Assembly (NCBI GenBank): GCA_937896705.1
Contig: CALBOC010000125.1
Coordinates: 1 to 8,326, forward strand
Direction of reading: 5' to 3'
DNA length: 8,326 bases
Source of the DNA: an uncultured Micrococcaceae bacterium
Lineage (GTDB): Bacteria; Actinomycetota; Actinomycetes; Actinomycetales; Micrococcaceae
This document shows, piece after piece, positions 1 through 5,983 of the stretch; positions within the stretch are counted from its first letter, which is position 1; each line of letters opens with the position of its first letter. Under the pieces are notes generated by a model. The model was not told the DNA's origin, ran no database searches, and saw only the letters and a program-made list of their open reading frames with translations. The position numbers and the translations under genes are program-made.

Positions 1-86
1 TTCGATTAGTAACACCATCTGCAAGAAATCCATGGATCTAGTCTAACGACTCGGGTGGGCGTATTAGGCTAGTGGGAGCAGACGTT

Positions 87-92
87 GAAAGG
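87..92 (+). promoter_or_regulatory. Shine-Dalgarno site that sets the tmk start
   Basis: GAAAGG lies 7 bases before the GTG at 100. This favours GTG-100 over the in-frame TTG at 85, which would place the purine-rich motif inside the coding region. The GTG start also yields the usual compact N terminus of bacterial thymidylate kinases, MTGLFVVFEG leading straight into the P-loop. Confidence 0.7.
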
Positions 93-99
93 TTGTGTC

Positions 100-729
100 G
101 TGACGGGGTTATTTGTCGTGTTCGAAGGCGCCGATGGGAGCGGCAAATCCACCCAGGTGGCGGCCGTTTCCGAGGCGTTGTGCGCTGCTGGCCACGAAGT
201 GGTCGTCACCCGAGAACCCGGTGGCTCTGCGGTCGCCGAAATCCTGCGCGAGATCATCTTGGATCCCGCCCACGATATTGACCCGATGACCGAAACCCTG
301 ATGTTCGCCGCAGCGCGCGCCGATCATCTGCACCAGACCATCCGGCCAGCCTTAGCAGCGGCCAAAATCGTCATCTCAGACCGATTCGTGGGCTCATCCA
401 TCGCCTATCAGGCTGGCGGCCGTGGAGTCAGCCAGGATACAGTGGCGGAAATCAACCGCTACGCCACGGGCGATGTGACACCAGACCTCACCGTGGTTTT
501 GGATCTTGATGAGTCAGTGGCTGGTCCACGCCGTCAGGACCGCGGAACGCTCGTGGACCGGATGGAATCGGCCCCAGATGGCTTCCAGCAAGCAGTCCGT
601 GCATCGTTTTTGGCACAAGCCGAGGCCGCCCCGGAGCGTCACCTGGTCATCGATGCCACCCAACCGGCCGACAAGATTACTCATCAGGTCCTAGAACACC
701 TTCGAACCCATTTGGAAGTGCAGTTGTAA
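100..729 (+). CDS. tmk: Thymidylate kinase (dTMP kinase)
   Basis: This cytoplasmic enzyme phosphorylates dTMP to dTDP with ATP, an essential step of dTTP synthesis. From the GTG start the protein has 209 residues, normal for bacterial Tmk. It shows the P-loop GADGSGKST (10-18), the substrate-binding TREPGGS (37-43), DRF (94-96) followed by SSIAYQAGGRG, and an arginine-rich LID, RRQDRGTLVDRME (about 144-156). An in-frame TTG at 85 would add five residues (MKGCV) but has no ribosome site of its own. The TAA stop overlaps the ATG of holB by one base, so the two are probably translationally coupled. Bases 1-86 upstream are closed by stops in all three forward frames and hold no convincing gene. 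TAGGCT at 65-70 is a weak -10 candidate without a good -35. All key residues are present, so the identification is secure. Confidence 0.96.
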   Translation: MTGLFVVFEGADGSGKSTQVAAVSEALCAAGHEVVVTREPGGSAVAEILREIILDPAHDIDPMTETLMFAAARADHLHQTIRPALAAAKIVISDRFVGSSIAYQAGGRGVSQDTVAEINRYATGDVTPDLTVVLDLDESVAGPRRQDRGTLVDRMESAPDGFQQAVRASFLAQAEAAPERHLVIDATQPADKITHQVLEHLRTHLEVQL

Positions 730-1901
730 TGGCCAATCCCGTTTGGCAATCCTTAGCCGGTCAGCATGCGGTCATTGAACAGCTCACCGGCACCCAAACC
801 ATCACCGCACCCACGCACGCCTGGTTATTCACCGGACCACCGGGATCTGGTCGGTCTCTGGCGGCCAGGGCGTTCGCCCAAACCCTGCAGTGTGAGCAAT
901 CCGCTCCGGCAGATCGTGGGTGTGGCACCTGCCAAGCTTGTGCCACCATCGGCGCTGGCACCCATGCCGACGTTAACATTGTCACGACTGAAAAAGTGTC
1001 CTATGCGATCGAAGATGTCCGCGATCTGGTGGCGAACGCACACGACCGCCCCTCAACGGCTCGCTGGCGGATCATCATTATTGAAGACGCCGATCGGATG
1101 ACCGAACGGGCCACCAACGTGTTACTAAAGGCCATCGAAGAACCGCCGGAACGCACCATCTGGATGTTGTCGGCCCCTTCGCCGGCCGATGTGTTGGTGA
1201 CTATCCGATCACGGACCCGGCACGTGAAGCTGGTGATTCCCGCCGTGGCCGATGTGGCCCAGCTGCTCACTGACCGCGACGGGATTGAACCCCCTTTAGC
1301 GCAGACCTGTGCTCGGGCTTCACAATCGCACGTCGGCGTCGCACGCTGGCTGGCACGCTCGGCGGAGGCCCGCGAGCGCCGCGACATGATCGTACATTTG
1401 CCTTTATCGATTCGCACCGCATCAGCGGCAATGGAGTCGGCCAATGATTTGCATAAGCTCGTCCAAGACGAAGCTGAAGCCTCTGCGGCCGATCGTAATG
1501 CAGCAGAACGCGCGGGCTTACTACGCTCGCTGGGCTTGACCGAAGATGAGCCCATCCCCCCGAAGCTGCGGGTTCATGTACGTCGGATGGAAGACAATCA
1601 GACGGCCCGCAACCGACGGGCCATTCATGATGCGCTGGACCGGGCGATGATCGATCTGTCCGGGATCTTCCGGGATCTGTTGTTGTTGCACGTGACCGCT
1701 GAGACTGAACTCATCAACGAACACATGCGAGCCAAACTCACGGACTACGCTGCCACCATCACCGCTGAACACTGTTTGAACGCCCTGGAAGCGATCACAC
1801 TGGCGCGGAAACGGTTGGCCGGTAATGTGCCTCCCCTGCTTGCACTCGAGGCGATGCTGCTAGCATTTATTCCTCGAACCAGACGACACGCTCCGCTTTA
1901 A
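729..1901 (+). CDS. holB: DNA polymerase III clamp loader, delta' subunit
   Basis: Delta' is part of the clamp-loader complex that opens the beta clamp and sets it on primed DNA. The 390-residue protein has the AAA+ layout of this family: a P-loop-like GPPGSGRS (36-43), a zinc module with Cys55, Cys65, Cys68 and Cys71, a Walker B-like IIIEDADRM (117-124), LLKAIEEPP (132-140), and the sensor/arginine-finger segment SRTRH (161-165). The P-loop lysine is Arg, as expected for a non-hydrolysing delta' subunit. The family's SRC motif reads SRT here, with the finger arginine retained. The C-terminal half (about 210-390) is helical and poorly conserved, as expected for the oligomerisation region. The start ATG overlaps the tmk stop (TAATG). 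The tmk-holB pairing is standard in actinobacteria and supports the call. A generic DnaX-like ATPase is the alternative, but DnaX would keep GKS and be longer. Confidence 0.93.
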   Translation: MANPVWQSLAGQHAVIEQLTGTQTITAPTHAWLFTGPPGSGRSLAARAFAQTLQCEQSAPADRGCGTCQACATIGAGTHADVNIVTTEKVSYAIEDVRDLVANAHDRPSTARWRIIIIEDADRMTERATNVLLKAIEEPPERTIWMLSAPSPADVLVTIRSRTRHVKLVIPAVADVAQLLTDRDGIEPPLAQTCARASQSHVGVARWLARSAEARERRDMIVHLPLSIRTASAAMESANDLHKLVQDEAEASAADRNAAERAGLLRSLGLTEDEPIPPKLRVHVRRMEDNQTARNRRAIHDALDRAMIDLSGIFRDLLLLHVTAETELINEHMRAKLTDYAATITAEHCLNALEAITLARKRLAGNVPPLLALEAMLLAFIPRTRRHAPL

Positions 1902-1919
1902 CCACGCAAAGGATCCCCT

Positions 1920-3452
1920 ATGGCACAGACTCTCCGATCGCTTGCCGCCCTGGGCGCGATCGCCGCGTTGGCGCTCACCGCTTGTACCGGGAATCATGAG
2001 GCCGACTCGAACATCCAGGGGGAGGCGGTTCCTGAGGAGTTGGCCGGCTTCTATGATCAACAGGTCCAGTGGCAACCGTGTGAGGATCAGGCCGAATATG
2101 ACTGCGGGAGCGTCGAAGTCCCGATGGACTATGACAATCCCGATGATGCCAGCATAGACATTCAGCTCACGCGGGCACAGGACACTGCTGATGAACAACC
2201 CATGTTGTTTAATCCGGGCGGCCCTGGCTCCTCAGGTATCGATTTCGTTCAGGAGTCTGTGAGTTACATGCTGTCAGAAGAGCTGGCAGCAAATATCTCG
2301 GCCATCGGATTCGATCCGCGCGGTGTGGGCGCATCCGAGCCGGTGCGCTGTCTGACCGGGGAAGAATTCGATGAATCTCGTGAAGAAAGCTTGGACTCTT
2401 CCACCCCTGAAGGTTGGGAGGCTTCCATCGAGGAAACCCAGGAGCTGGGTCAGCAGTGTATAGAACGCTCGGGCGAGATCGTAGAGTTTGTTGGTACGGC
2501 TTCGGCTGCCAAAGACATGGATGTTATTCGGGCGGCCCTTGAGGAACCGAAGCTGGACTATTTTGGCATTTCTTATGGCACGAAACTCGGCGCAACCTAC
2601 GCGGAGTTATTCCCGGACAACGTCGGCAAATTTGTCCTCGACTCGGTATTGGCTCCGAGCGCTGAAACATTTGAGGTGACCAAAGCCCAATCTGCTGGGT
2701 TTGAACAGTCGTTGCACGAATGGGCCGCGTGGTGTGCGGAGTCTACCGAATGCAATGTCGGCCAGTCCGGTGATCCCGAGTCAGTCTTGACGGCCGTGAC
2801 CGACTTTATCGCCGAGGTTGAAGAGGAGCCGTTGACCTACCCCAACGGCCGAAGCCAGCCGGTTTCTGATGTGTTCTTTGGTATTGTCATGCCGCTGTAC
2901 TCGCGTGACAGTTGGGATCTATTGGCGGTGGCCTTTGAGCAAGGCATCGAGGACAATTTTGCCACCTCAGATTACCAACCGCTGTTCTTGGTTTTCGCTG
3001 ACGCCTACCACGGTCGGGATGCTTCGGGGGAATACACCAACAACACCGATGCGTTCAATGCGATCAACTGCCTGGACTACTCGGGGGCTGAGAAAACTTT
3101 TGAACAAGCCGCGGAAGAAGCCGAGGAGCTGGCTGAACACGCACCAATTTTTGGGCCTCACATGTCGTATTCTTCCGGATGTAACGGCTGGCCCTTTGAT
3201 CCTGCTGAGCCCGTCGGGGACATTGATGCAGAAGGATCTGACCCCATCATTGTGACCAGTCTGACCTCGGATCCGGCGACCCCGTTGCATTTCTCTCACG
3301 AGCTGGCAGAGCAGCTGGATAACAGCATTCATATCACGGTCGAAGGCGAAGGCCACGGCGCGTACTCGCCCGACAATGCATGCATTGTCGAGGCCATCGA
3401 CGGCTACATCCTGGACGAGGAACTCCCCAAGGACGGGTTGGTATGCCAGTAA
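1920..3452 (+). CDS. Secreted lipoprotein alpha/beta hydrolase with TAP-like C-terminal domain (peptidase S33 type)
   Basis: This is probably an exported serine aminopeptidase or esterase anchored to the outer face of the membrane. The 510-residue protein begins with a lipoprotein signal, a hydrophobic stretch (8-19) ending in the lipobox LTAC with Cys22 as lipidation site. The hydrolase core has the oxyanion segment NPGGPG (98-103), DPRGVG (132-137) and the nucleophile elbow GISYG with Ser218. The C-terminal TAP-like part supplies Asp451 (TSDPATP) and His479 (GEGHG). Ten further cysteines in the mature protein (54, 62, 144, 180, 272, 278, 384, 421, 488, 509) could form disulfides, which fits an extracellular enzyme. 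The family includes Streptomyces tripeptidyl aminopeptidases, SlpD/SlpE and mycobacterial Hip1/CaeA. The sequence is strikingly rich in Asp and Glu, for example 394-406. AAAGGA (1908-1913) sits 6 bases before the ATG, and the gene follows holB by 18 bases, so co-transcription is likely. The natural substrate cannot be told. Confidence 0.9.
   Translation: MAQTLRSLAALGAIAALALTACTGNHEADSNIQGEAVPEELAGFYDQQVQWQPCEDQAEYDCGSVEVPMDYDNPDDASIDIQLTRAQDTADEQPMLFNPGGPGSSGIDFVQESVSYMLSEELAANISAIGFDPRGVGASEPVRCLTGEEFDESREESLDSSTPEGWEASIEETQELGQQCIERSGEIVEFVGTASAAKDMDVIRAALEEPKLDYFGISYGTKLGATYAELFPDNVGKFVLDSVLAPSAETFEVTKAQSAGFEQSLHEWAAWCAESTECNVGQSGDPESVLTAVTDFIAEVEEEPLTYPNGRSQPVSDVFFGIVMPLYSRDSWDLLAVAFEQGIEDNFATSDYQPLFLVFADAYHGRDASGEYTNNTDAFNAINCLDYSGAEKTFEQAAEEAEELAEHAPIFGPHMSYSSGCNGWPFDPAEPVGDIDAEGSDPIIVTSLTSDPATPLHFSHELAEQLDNSIHITVEGEGHGAYSPDNACIVEAIDGYILDEELPKDGLVCQ
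3371..3390. repeat. Perfect 20-base palindrome inside the hydrolase gene
   Basis: CGACAATGCA is followed directly by its exact reverse complement, with no spacer. It covers codons 484-491 of the hydrolase (PDNACIVE, including Cys488), about 75 bases upstream of the tRNA promoter. Pairing stops at the next base on each side. Chance arising from conserved codons is the simplest explanation, while a dimeric-protein binding site is possible. Confidence 0.6.
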
Positions 3453-3465
3453 TGTGCGTGCCGTT

Positions 3466-3495
3466 TTGACCTTCGCTGCCAAAACTCGCTATGAT
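3466..3495 (+). promoter_or_regulatory. Sigma-70-type promoter of tRNA-Thr
   Basis: A -35 box TTGACC (3466-3471) and a -10 box TATGAT (3490-3495) are separated by 18 bases, close to consensus for the housekeeping sigma factor. Transcription would start near 3502, giving a leader of about 27 bases before the tRNA. The promoter starts 13 bases after the hydrolase stop. No terminator separates the two, so the tRNA may also receive readthrough from the tmk-holB-hydrolase operon. Confidence 0.75.
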
Positions 3496-3501
3496 CGCTT
3501 A

Positions 3502-3526
3502 TCGGATGATCTACAGATCGTCCCGA
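3502..3526 (+). other. Hairpin in the 5' leader of the tRNA transcript
   Basis: TCGG (3502-3505) pairs with CCGA (3523-3526). Then, past one bulged C (3522), ATGATC (3506-3511) pairs with GATCGT (3516-3521, one G-T wobble) around the four-base loop TACA. The stem would begin at the predicted transcription start and end two bases before the mature tRNA, so it would be removed by RNase P. Whether it affects processing is unknown. Confidence 0.5.
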
Positions 3527-3528
3527 GT

Positions 3529-3601
3529 GCCGACTTAGCTCAGCTGGTAGAGCAATTCCCTCGTAAAGAATAGGTCACCGGTTCAAATCCGGTAGTCGGC
3601 T
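3529..3601 (+). tRNA. tRNA-Thr (anticodon CGU, reads ACG)
   Basis: The 73-base cloverleaf has a perfect seven-pair acceptor stem (GCCGACT with AGTCGGC), a D arm GCTC/GAGC with GG in the loop, the anticodon loop CTCGTAA, a five-base variable region AGGTC, and a T arm ACCGG/CCGGT around TTCAAAT. The anticodon CGT and the T discriminator identify a threonine tRNA reading ACG. CCA is not encoded. The anticodon stem is weak: A-T, T-A, T-A, C-G and then an unpaired C31-A39 next to the loop. The rest is intact, so the gene is probably functional. Its place after tmk-holB-hydrolase matches my recollection of related actinobacteria. Confidence 0.95.
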
Positions 3602-3623
3602 CTGTCCCCTTGAAGAGGTAACC

Positions 3624-3667
3624 ACCCCGGAATCCGCGTTGTTATGCGGGTTCCGGGGTATTTTTTG
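3624..3667 (+). terminator. Intrinsic terminator of the tRNA-Thr unit
   Basis: ACCCCGGAA (3624-3632) pairs with TTCCGGGGT (3651-3659), and the stem continues with TCCGC/GCGGG (one G-T pair), for 14 pairs around an eight-base loop. It is followed by A and six T residues. The T tract lies only on the + strand side, so this ends the tRNA transcript. It is not an efficient terminator for the MFS gene arriving from the other strand, for which I see none. Confidence 0.92.
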
Positions 3668-3687
3668 CTGTCCCAGCCCCTCGGTGG

Positions 3688-5208
3688 TTATGAGTCTTTG
3701 GTGACTTGTTTCGTGTCTGCCGTCTCGTCGGAAGCCTCGGGACGCGAGTGACGGATGAAAAATGCACCTATCAGCCCGACGAAGGCAATGCCGGTGGCGA
3801 CCATGAACGAGATGTTGACGCCGTGGATGAGTCCCTCTGCCCCGTGAACTTCGGGGTCTAACGCGGTGCCCGTCATCACGGTCACCAGCACTGCGGTACC
3901 CACGGAAGCCGCGACTTGGCGCATCGTATTATTCAGCGCGGCACCGTGTGGAATCATCCGCTGCGGCAGCTGGTTCAACGCGGCCGTAGTAACAGGCATG
4001 ATGACCATGGCCGTGCCAAACATTCGCACCGCGTTGACGCTGGCTAGATAGACAAATGAGGTATCGGAGGTGAGCATCGAGAACATCACCGACGTCCCGG
4101 TCAGCAGCGTGAAACCCATGACGGCCAACCATTTGGCACCAAAGCGGTCAAAGATCCGCCCCGTGACTGGCGACATCAGGCCCATGATGATCGCACCGGG
4201 TAATAACATCAGACCGGATTGCGTTGCGGTGAAGCCCGCCATGTTCTGCATATAGAGCGGAAGGATGATCATCCCACCGATCATCGCAATGAATACTGCC
4301 ATCCCCAACAGGGTATTGAGCGTAAACATCGAGTTCTTGAGGATGCGCAGATCCAGCATCGGTTCATCCAGTGTTAGCTGTCGCCAGATGAAAAAGCCGA
4401 GGCTGATGGAACCGACGATCAACGGGACCAGTACCGCATAACTGAGCCATCCGGTGTTGCCGGCATTGCCAAACCCAAAGAGCATGCCGCCAAAGGCCAG
4501 CGTCGACAGCACAATCGAGAGCATGTCGAGTTTGGGATAGGTCGGGTCAGTGACGTTTTCGAGGATAAAGTACGCGATGATCATGTCGATAATGGCAATG
4601 GGCAACATGATCATAAACAGGGTCTGCCACGGGAAGTGCTCGACGACCCACCCGGACATACTTGGGCCAATGGCCGGGGCAAACGAAATGACCAGCCCAA
4701 ATGTGCCCATTGCTTGGCCGCGTTTATCCCGCGGGAAAATCGCGAACAGGATGGTCTGCATCAGCGGCATGATGATCCCGCCACCGGCCGCCTGAATGAA
4801 TCGTCCGGCGAGTAATACCGGATATGTGGGTGCCAAGATGGCCAGCAAGGTTCCGAGACTAAACAGCCCCATGGCAGCGAAAAAGAGACTCCTGGTGGTG
4901 AACCGTTGAATCAGAAACGCCGTAATTGGGATCATAATCCCATTGACCAGCATAAAAATCGTGGTGACCCACTGGGCGGAGTTTGCGGTGATGTTAAAGT
5001 CATCCATCAATGCCGGAAGGGCGGTATTCATCAACGTCTGATTCAAGATGACCACAAACGCGCCCGACACCAAGACGGCCAAGACGACATTGCGGTTCAC
5101 CGGTTTTTTGCGCGCACTGGGCTCTTGTTTGTACTTTGTCTGTTCATGCTGCGCAGGGTTGTACCGTGCCTCGACGGTAGGTATCGAACCGGTGATTTCA
5201 CTTGCCAA
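3688..5208 (-). CDS. DHA2-family (EmrB/QacA-like, 14-helix) MFS multidrug exporter
   Basis: This is a proton-coupled inner-membrane exporter, probably of toxic hydrophobic compounds. The 506-residue protein has a polar, charged N-terminal tail (1-40), about 14 hydrophobic segments from residue 41 to about 483, and a charged cytoplasmic tail. Family motifs are visible. LNQTLMNTALP (55-65) in the first helix has Asn where QacA-type pumps have Asp. The loop FPRDKRGQAMG lies at 158-168, and the antiporter motif AIGPSMSGW is at 179-187. The start is TTG at 5208 with GAAGGA nine bases upstream; no in-frame start lies between it and the preceding stop. The gene follows tetR by 56 bases on the same strand and is almost certainly controlled by it. 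The substrate cannot be predicted. Efflux of antibiotics, dyes or a self-made metabolite are all possible. Confidence 0.92.
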   Translation of the reverse strand: MASEITGSIPTVEARYNPAQHEQTKYKQEPSARKKPVNRNVVLAVLVSGAFVVILNQTLMNTALPALMDDFNITANSAQWVTTIFMLVNGIMIPITAFLIQRFTTRSLFFAAMGLFSLGTLLAILAPTYPVLLAGRFIQAAGGGIIMPLMQTILFAIFPRDKRGQAMGTFGLVISFAPAIGPSMSGWVVEHFPWQTLFMIMLPIAIIDMIIAYFILENVTDPTYPKLDMLSIVLSTLAFGGMLFGFGNAGNTGWLSYAVLVPLIVGSISLGFFIWRQLTLDEPMLDLRILKNSMFTLNTLLGMAVFIAMIGGMIILPLYMQNMAGFTATQSGLMLLPGAIIMGLMSPVTGRIFDRFGAKWLAVMGFTLLTGTSVMFSMLTSDTSFVYLASVNAVRMFGTAMVIMPVTTAALNQLPQRMIPHGAALNNTMRQVAASVGTAVLVTVMTGTALDPEVHGAEGLIHGVNISFMVATGIAFVGLIGAFFIRHSRPEASDETADTKQVTKDS

Positions 5209-5217
5209 TAGGTGCCA

Positions 5218-5223
5218 TCCTTC
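5218..5223 (-). promoter_or_regulatory. Shine-Dalgarno site deciding the TTG start of the MFS gene
   Basis: On the minus strand GAAGGA ends nine bases before the TTG at 5208. An ATG overlaps the last A of this motif (5218-5216) but is out of frame and opens only six codons (MAPIGK, then TGA), with no space for its own ribosome site. The TTG is therefore the better start. Confidence 0.6.
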
Positions 5224-5264
5224 GTTTATAGGGAGCTGCTGACTTCAGATATGGGGTGGATGTC

Positions 5265-5891
5265 TCAGTCGACGGGGACCGCGTCCAAGTCCATGTGTTC
5301 CAGCCACTCGAAGGCCTCATCCAAAAGCCCATACAGCGACTGATTTCCCTGGGCGACCCAACGTCGCACAGTAATACGCAGGGCACTGATCGCAATGGCC
5401 GCTAACAGTTCCGGATACATATCGTGGGCCGGGTCTGTCCCCATCCGTTGTGCAAGTGCGTGCGCAAAGCTTCGCTCTACCATCGCGATCTTGCCCAAAT
5501 GGTGTGACATCAGCGACGGGCTGTCTTGGATTAACCGCTGCCGGGCGAGTATCCGGGCTCGGTCGACCGGATCTGACCCAAAAAAATCACTGGCAAGAAT
5601 AGCCTGGTGGAAAGCGTGCATCGGCGATTCATCGGCTGGGCGCTCCAACACCAGTCGGCTGACTTGGTCAGCGCTCTCCGCTGCTTGCGTCACCAGCGCG
5701 TCTTCCTTCGAAGCAAAGTAATTGAAGAAAGTACGTGGCGACACACCGGCGGTCTGAGCAATCGCTTCGACTGTGAGCTTCTCAACGCCAATATCTAATG
5801 CTAGGTCTAAAGCGGCATCGCGAATCGCGCGGCGAGTTTCTCGTTTTTTCTGTTCTCGGCGTCCTAAAACTGCCTCATCTTCACGTGCCAT
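5265..5891 (-). CDS. TetR-family transcriptional repressor
   Basis: This is a DNA-binding repressor, most likely of itself and the adjacent exporter. From ATG-5891 the protein has 208 residues, typical of the family. A basic N-terminal arm (RREQKKRETRRAIRDAA, 11-27) leads into the TetR helix-turn-helix at about 39-59, LTVEAIAQTAGVSPRTFFNYF, followed by the usual FASKEDAL. The remainder (about 70-208) is the variable helical ligand-binding and dimerisation domain, with no identifiable ligand. The reading frame is open upstream to 6011, but that stretch overlaps the VTT gene and its translation is unlike a TetR arm. No clear ribosome site precedes the ATG, and the predicted promoter would start transcription at or within a few bases of it, suggesting a leaderless message. 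The inverted repeat at 5909-5933 is the probable operator. Confidence 0.92.
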   Translation of the reverse strand: MAREDEAVLGRREQKKRETRRAIRDAALDLALDIGVEKLTVEAIAQTAGVSPRTFFNYFASKEDALVTQAAESADQVSRLVLERPADESPMHAFHQAILASDFFGSDPVDRARILARQRLIQDSPSLMSHHLGKIAMVERSFAHALAQRMGTDPAHDMYPELLAAIAISALRITVRRWVAQGNQSLYGLLDEAFEWLEHMDLDAVPVD

Positions 5892-5899
5892 AGAAACCA

Positions 5900-5928
5900 A
5901 CCATAAGAAAAACTTGCAGAGTGTGCAA
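5900..5928 (-). promoter_or_regulatory. Candidate tetR-MFS promoter
   Basis: On the minus strand a -35-like TTGCAC (5928-5923) and a -10-like TATGGT (5905-5900) are 17 bases apart. The match is moderate. The start point would fall near 5893, just before the ATG at 5891. The inverted repeat spans the -35 box and most of the spacer, which is where a TetR repressor would block polymerase. Confidence 0.45.
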
Positions 5929-5933
5929 GTTTT
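5909..5933. promoter_or_regulatory. Inverted repeat: probable TetR operator, possibly also a terminator
   Basis: Two perfect 10-base arms, AAAACTTGCA (5909-5918) and TGCAAGTTTT (5924-5933), flank a five-base spacer. The length and symmetry suit a TetR dimer, and the site ends 18 bases before the tetR start. Read on the minus strand, the same hairpin is followed by a T-rich run (TTTTTCTT, counting the arm's own Ts) and lies about 50 bases after the VTT gene stop. It could therefore also end the upstream transcript, although the stem is AT-rich. The operator reading is the stronger one. Confidence 0.7.
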
Positions 5934-5983
5934 AGGGCAGGTTCTACTCACAGCGGCATAGCAGTAGGGCGAGTCCGCTGGGG

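Noticed and set aside
1001..1555. 184-codon open frame antisense to holB
   Set aside because: It lies fully opposite well-supported holB motifs, its translation is rich in Ser, Ala and Arg as expected from an antisense shadow, and it has no recognisable domain.
1659..1678. 10-base tandem duplication (TCCGGGATCT twice) in holB
   Set aside because: It is only two copies, not in multiples of three, and the reading frame and protein (SGIFRDL) remain family-like. Probably chance or an old slip fixed without effect.
2967..3482. 171-codon open frame antisense to the hydrolase
   Set aside because: It overlaps the conserved catalytic C-terminal part of the hydrolase and the tRNA promoter; no motif or ribosome site supports it.
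3602..3690. tRNA 3' end as an integration (att) site for a mobile element
   Set aside because: No integrase gene is present, and I found no second copy of the tRNA 3' end downstream. A normal terminator follows the tRNA directly.
5172..5198. tRNA T-arm-like sequence (CCGGTTCGATACC) near the exporter start
   Set aside because: The flanking bases do not pair as a T stem and no cloverleaf can be drawn. It is coding sequence for the exporter N terminus, not a tRNA fragment or attachment site.
5449..5457. Second copy of the operator half-site (TGTGCAAGT) inside tetR
   Set aside because: Nine bases match one arm plus spacer but there is no partner arm. It lies within coding sequence and is consistent with chance.
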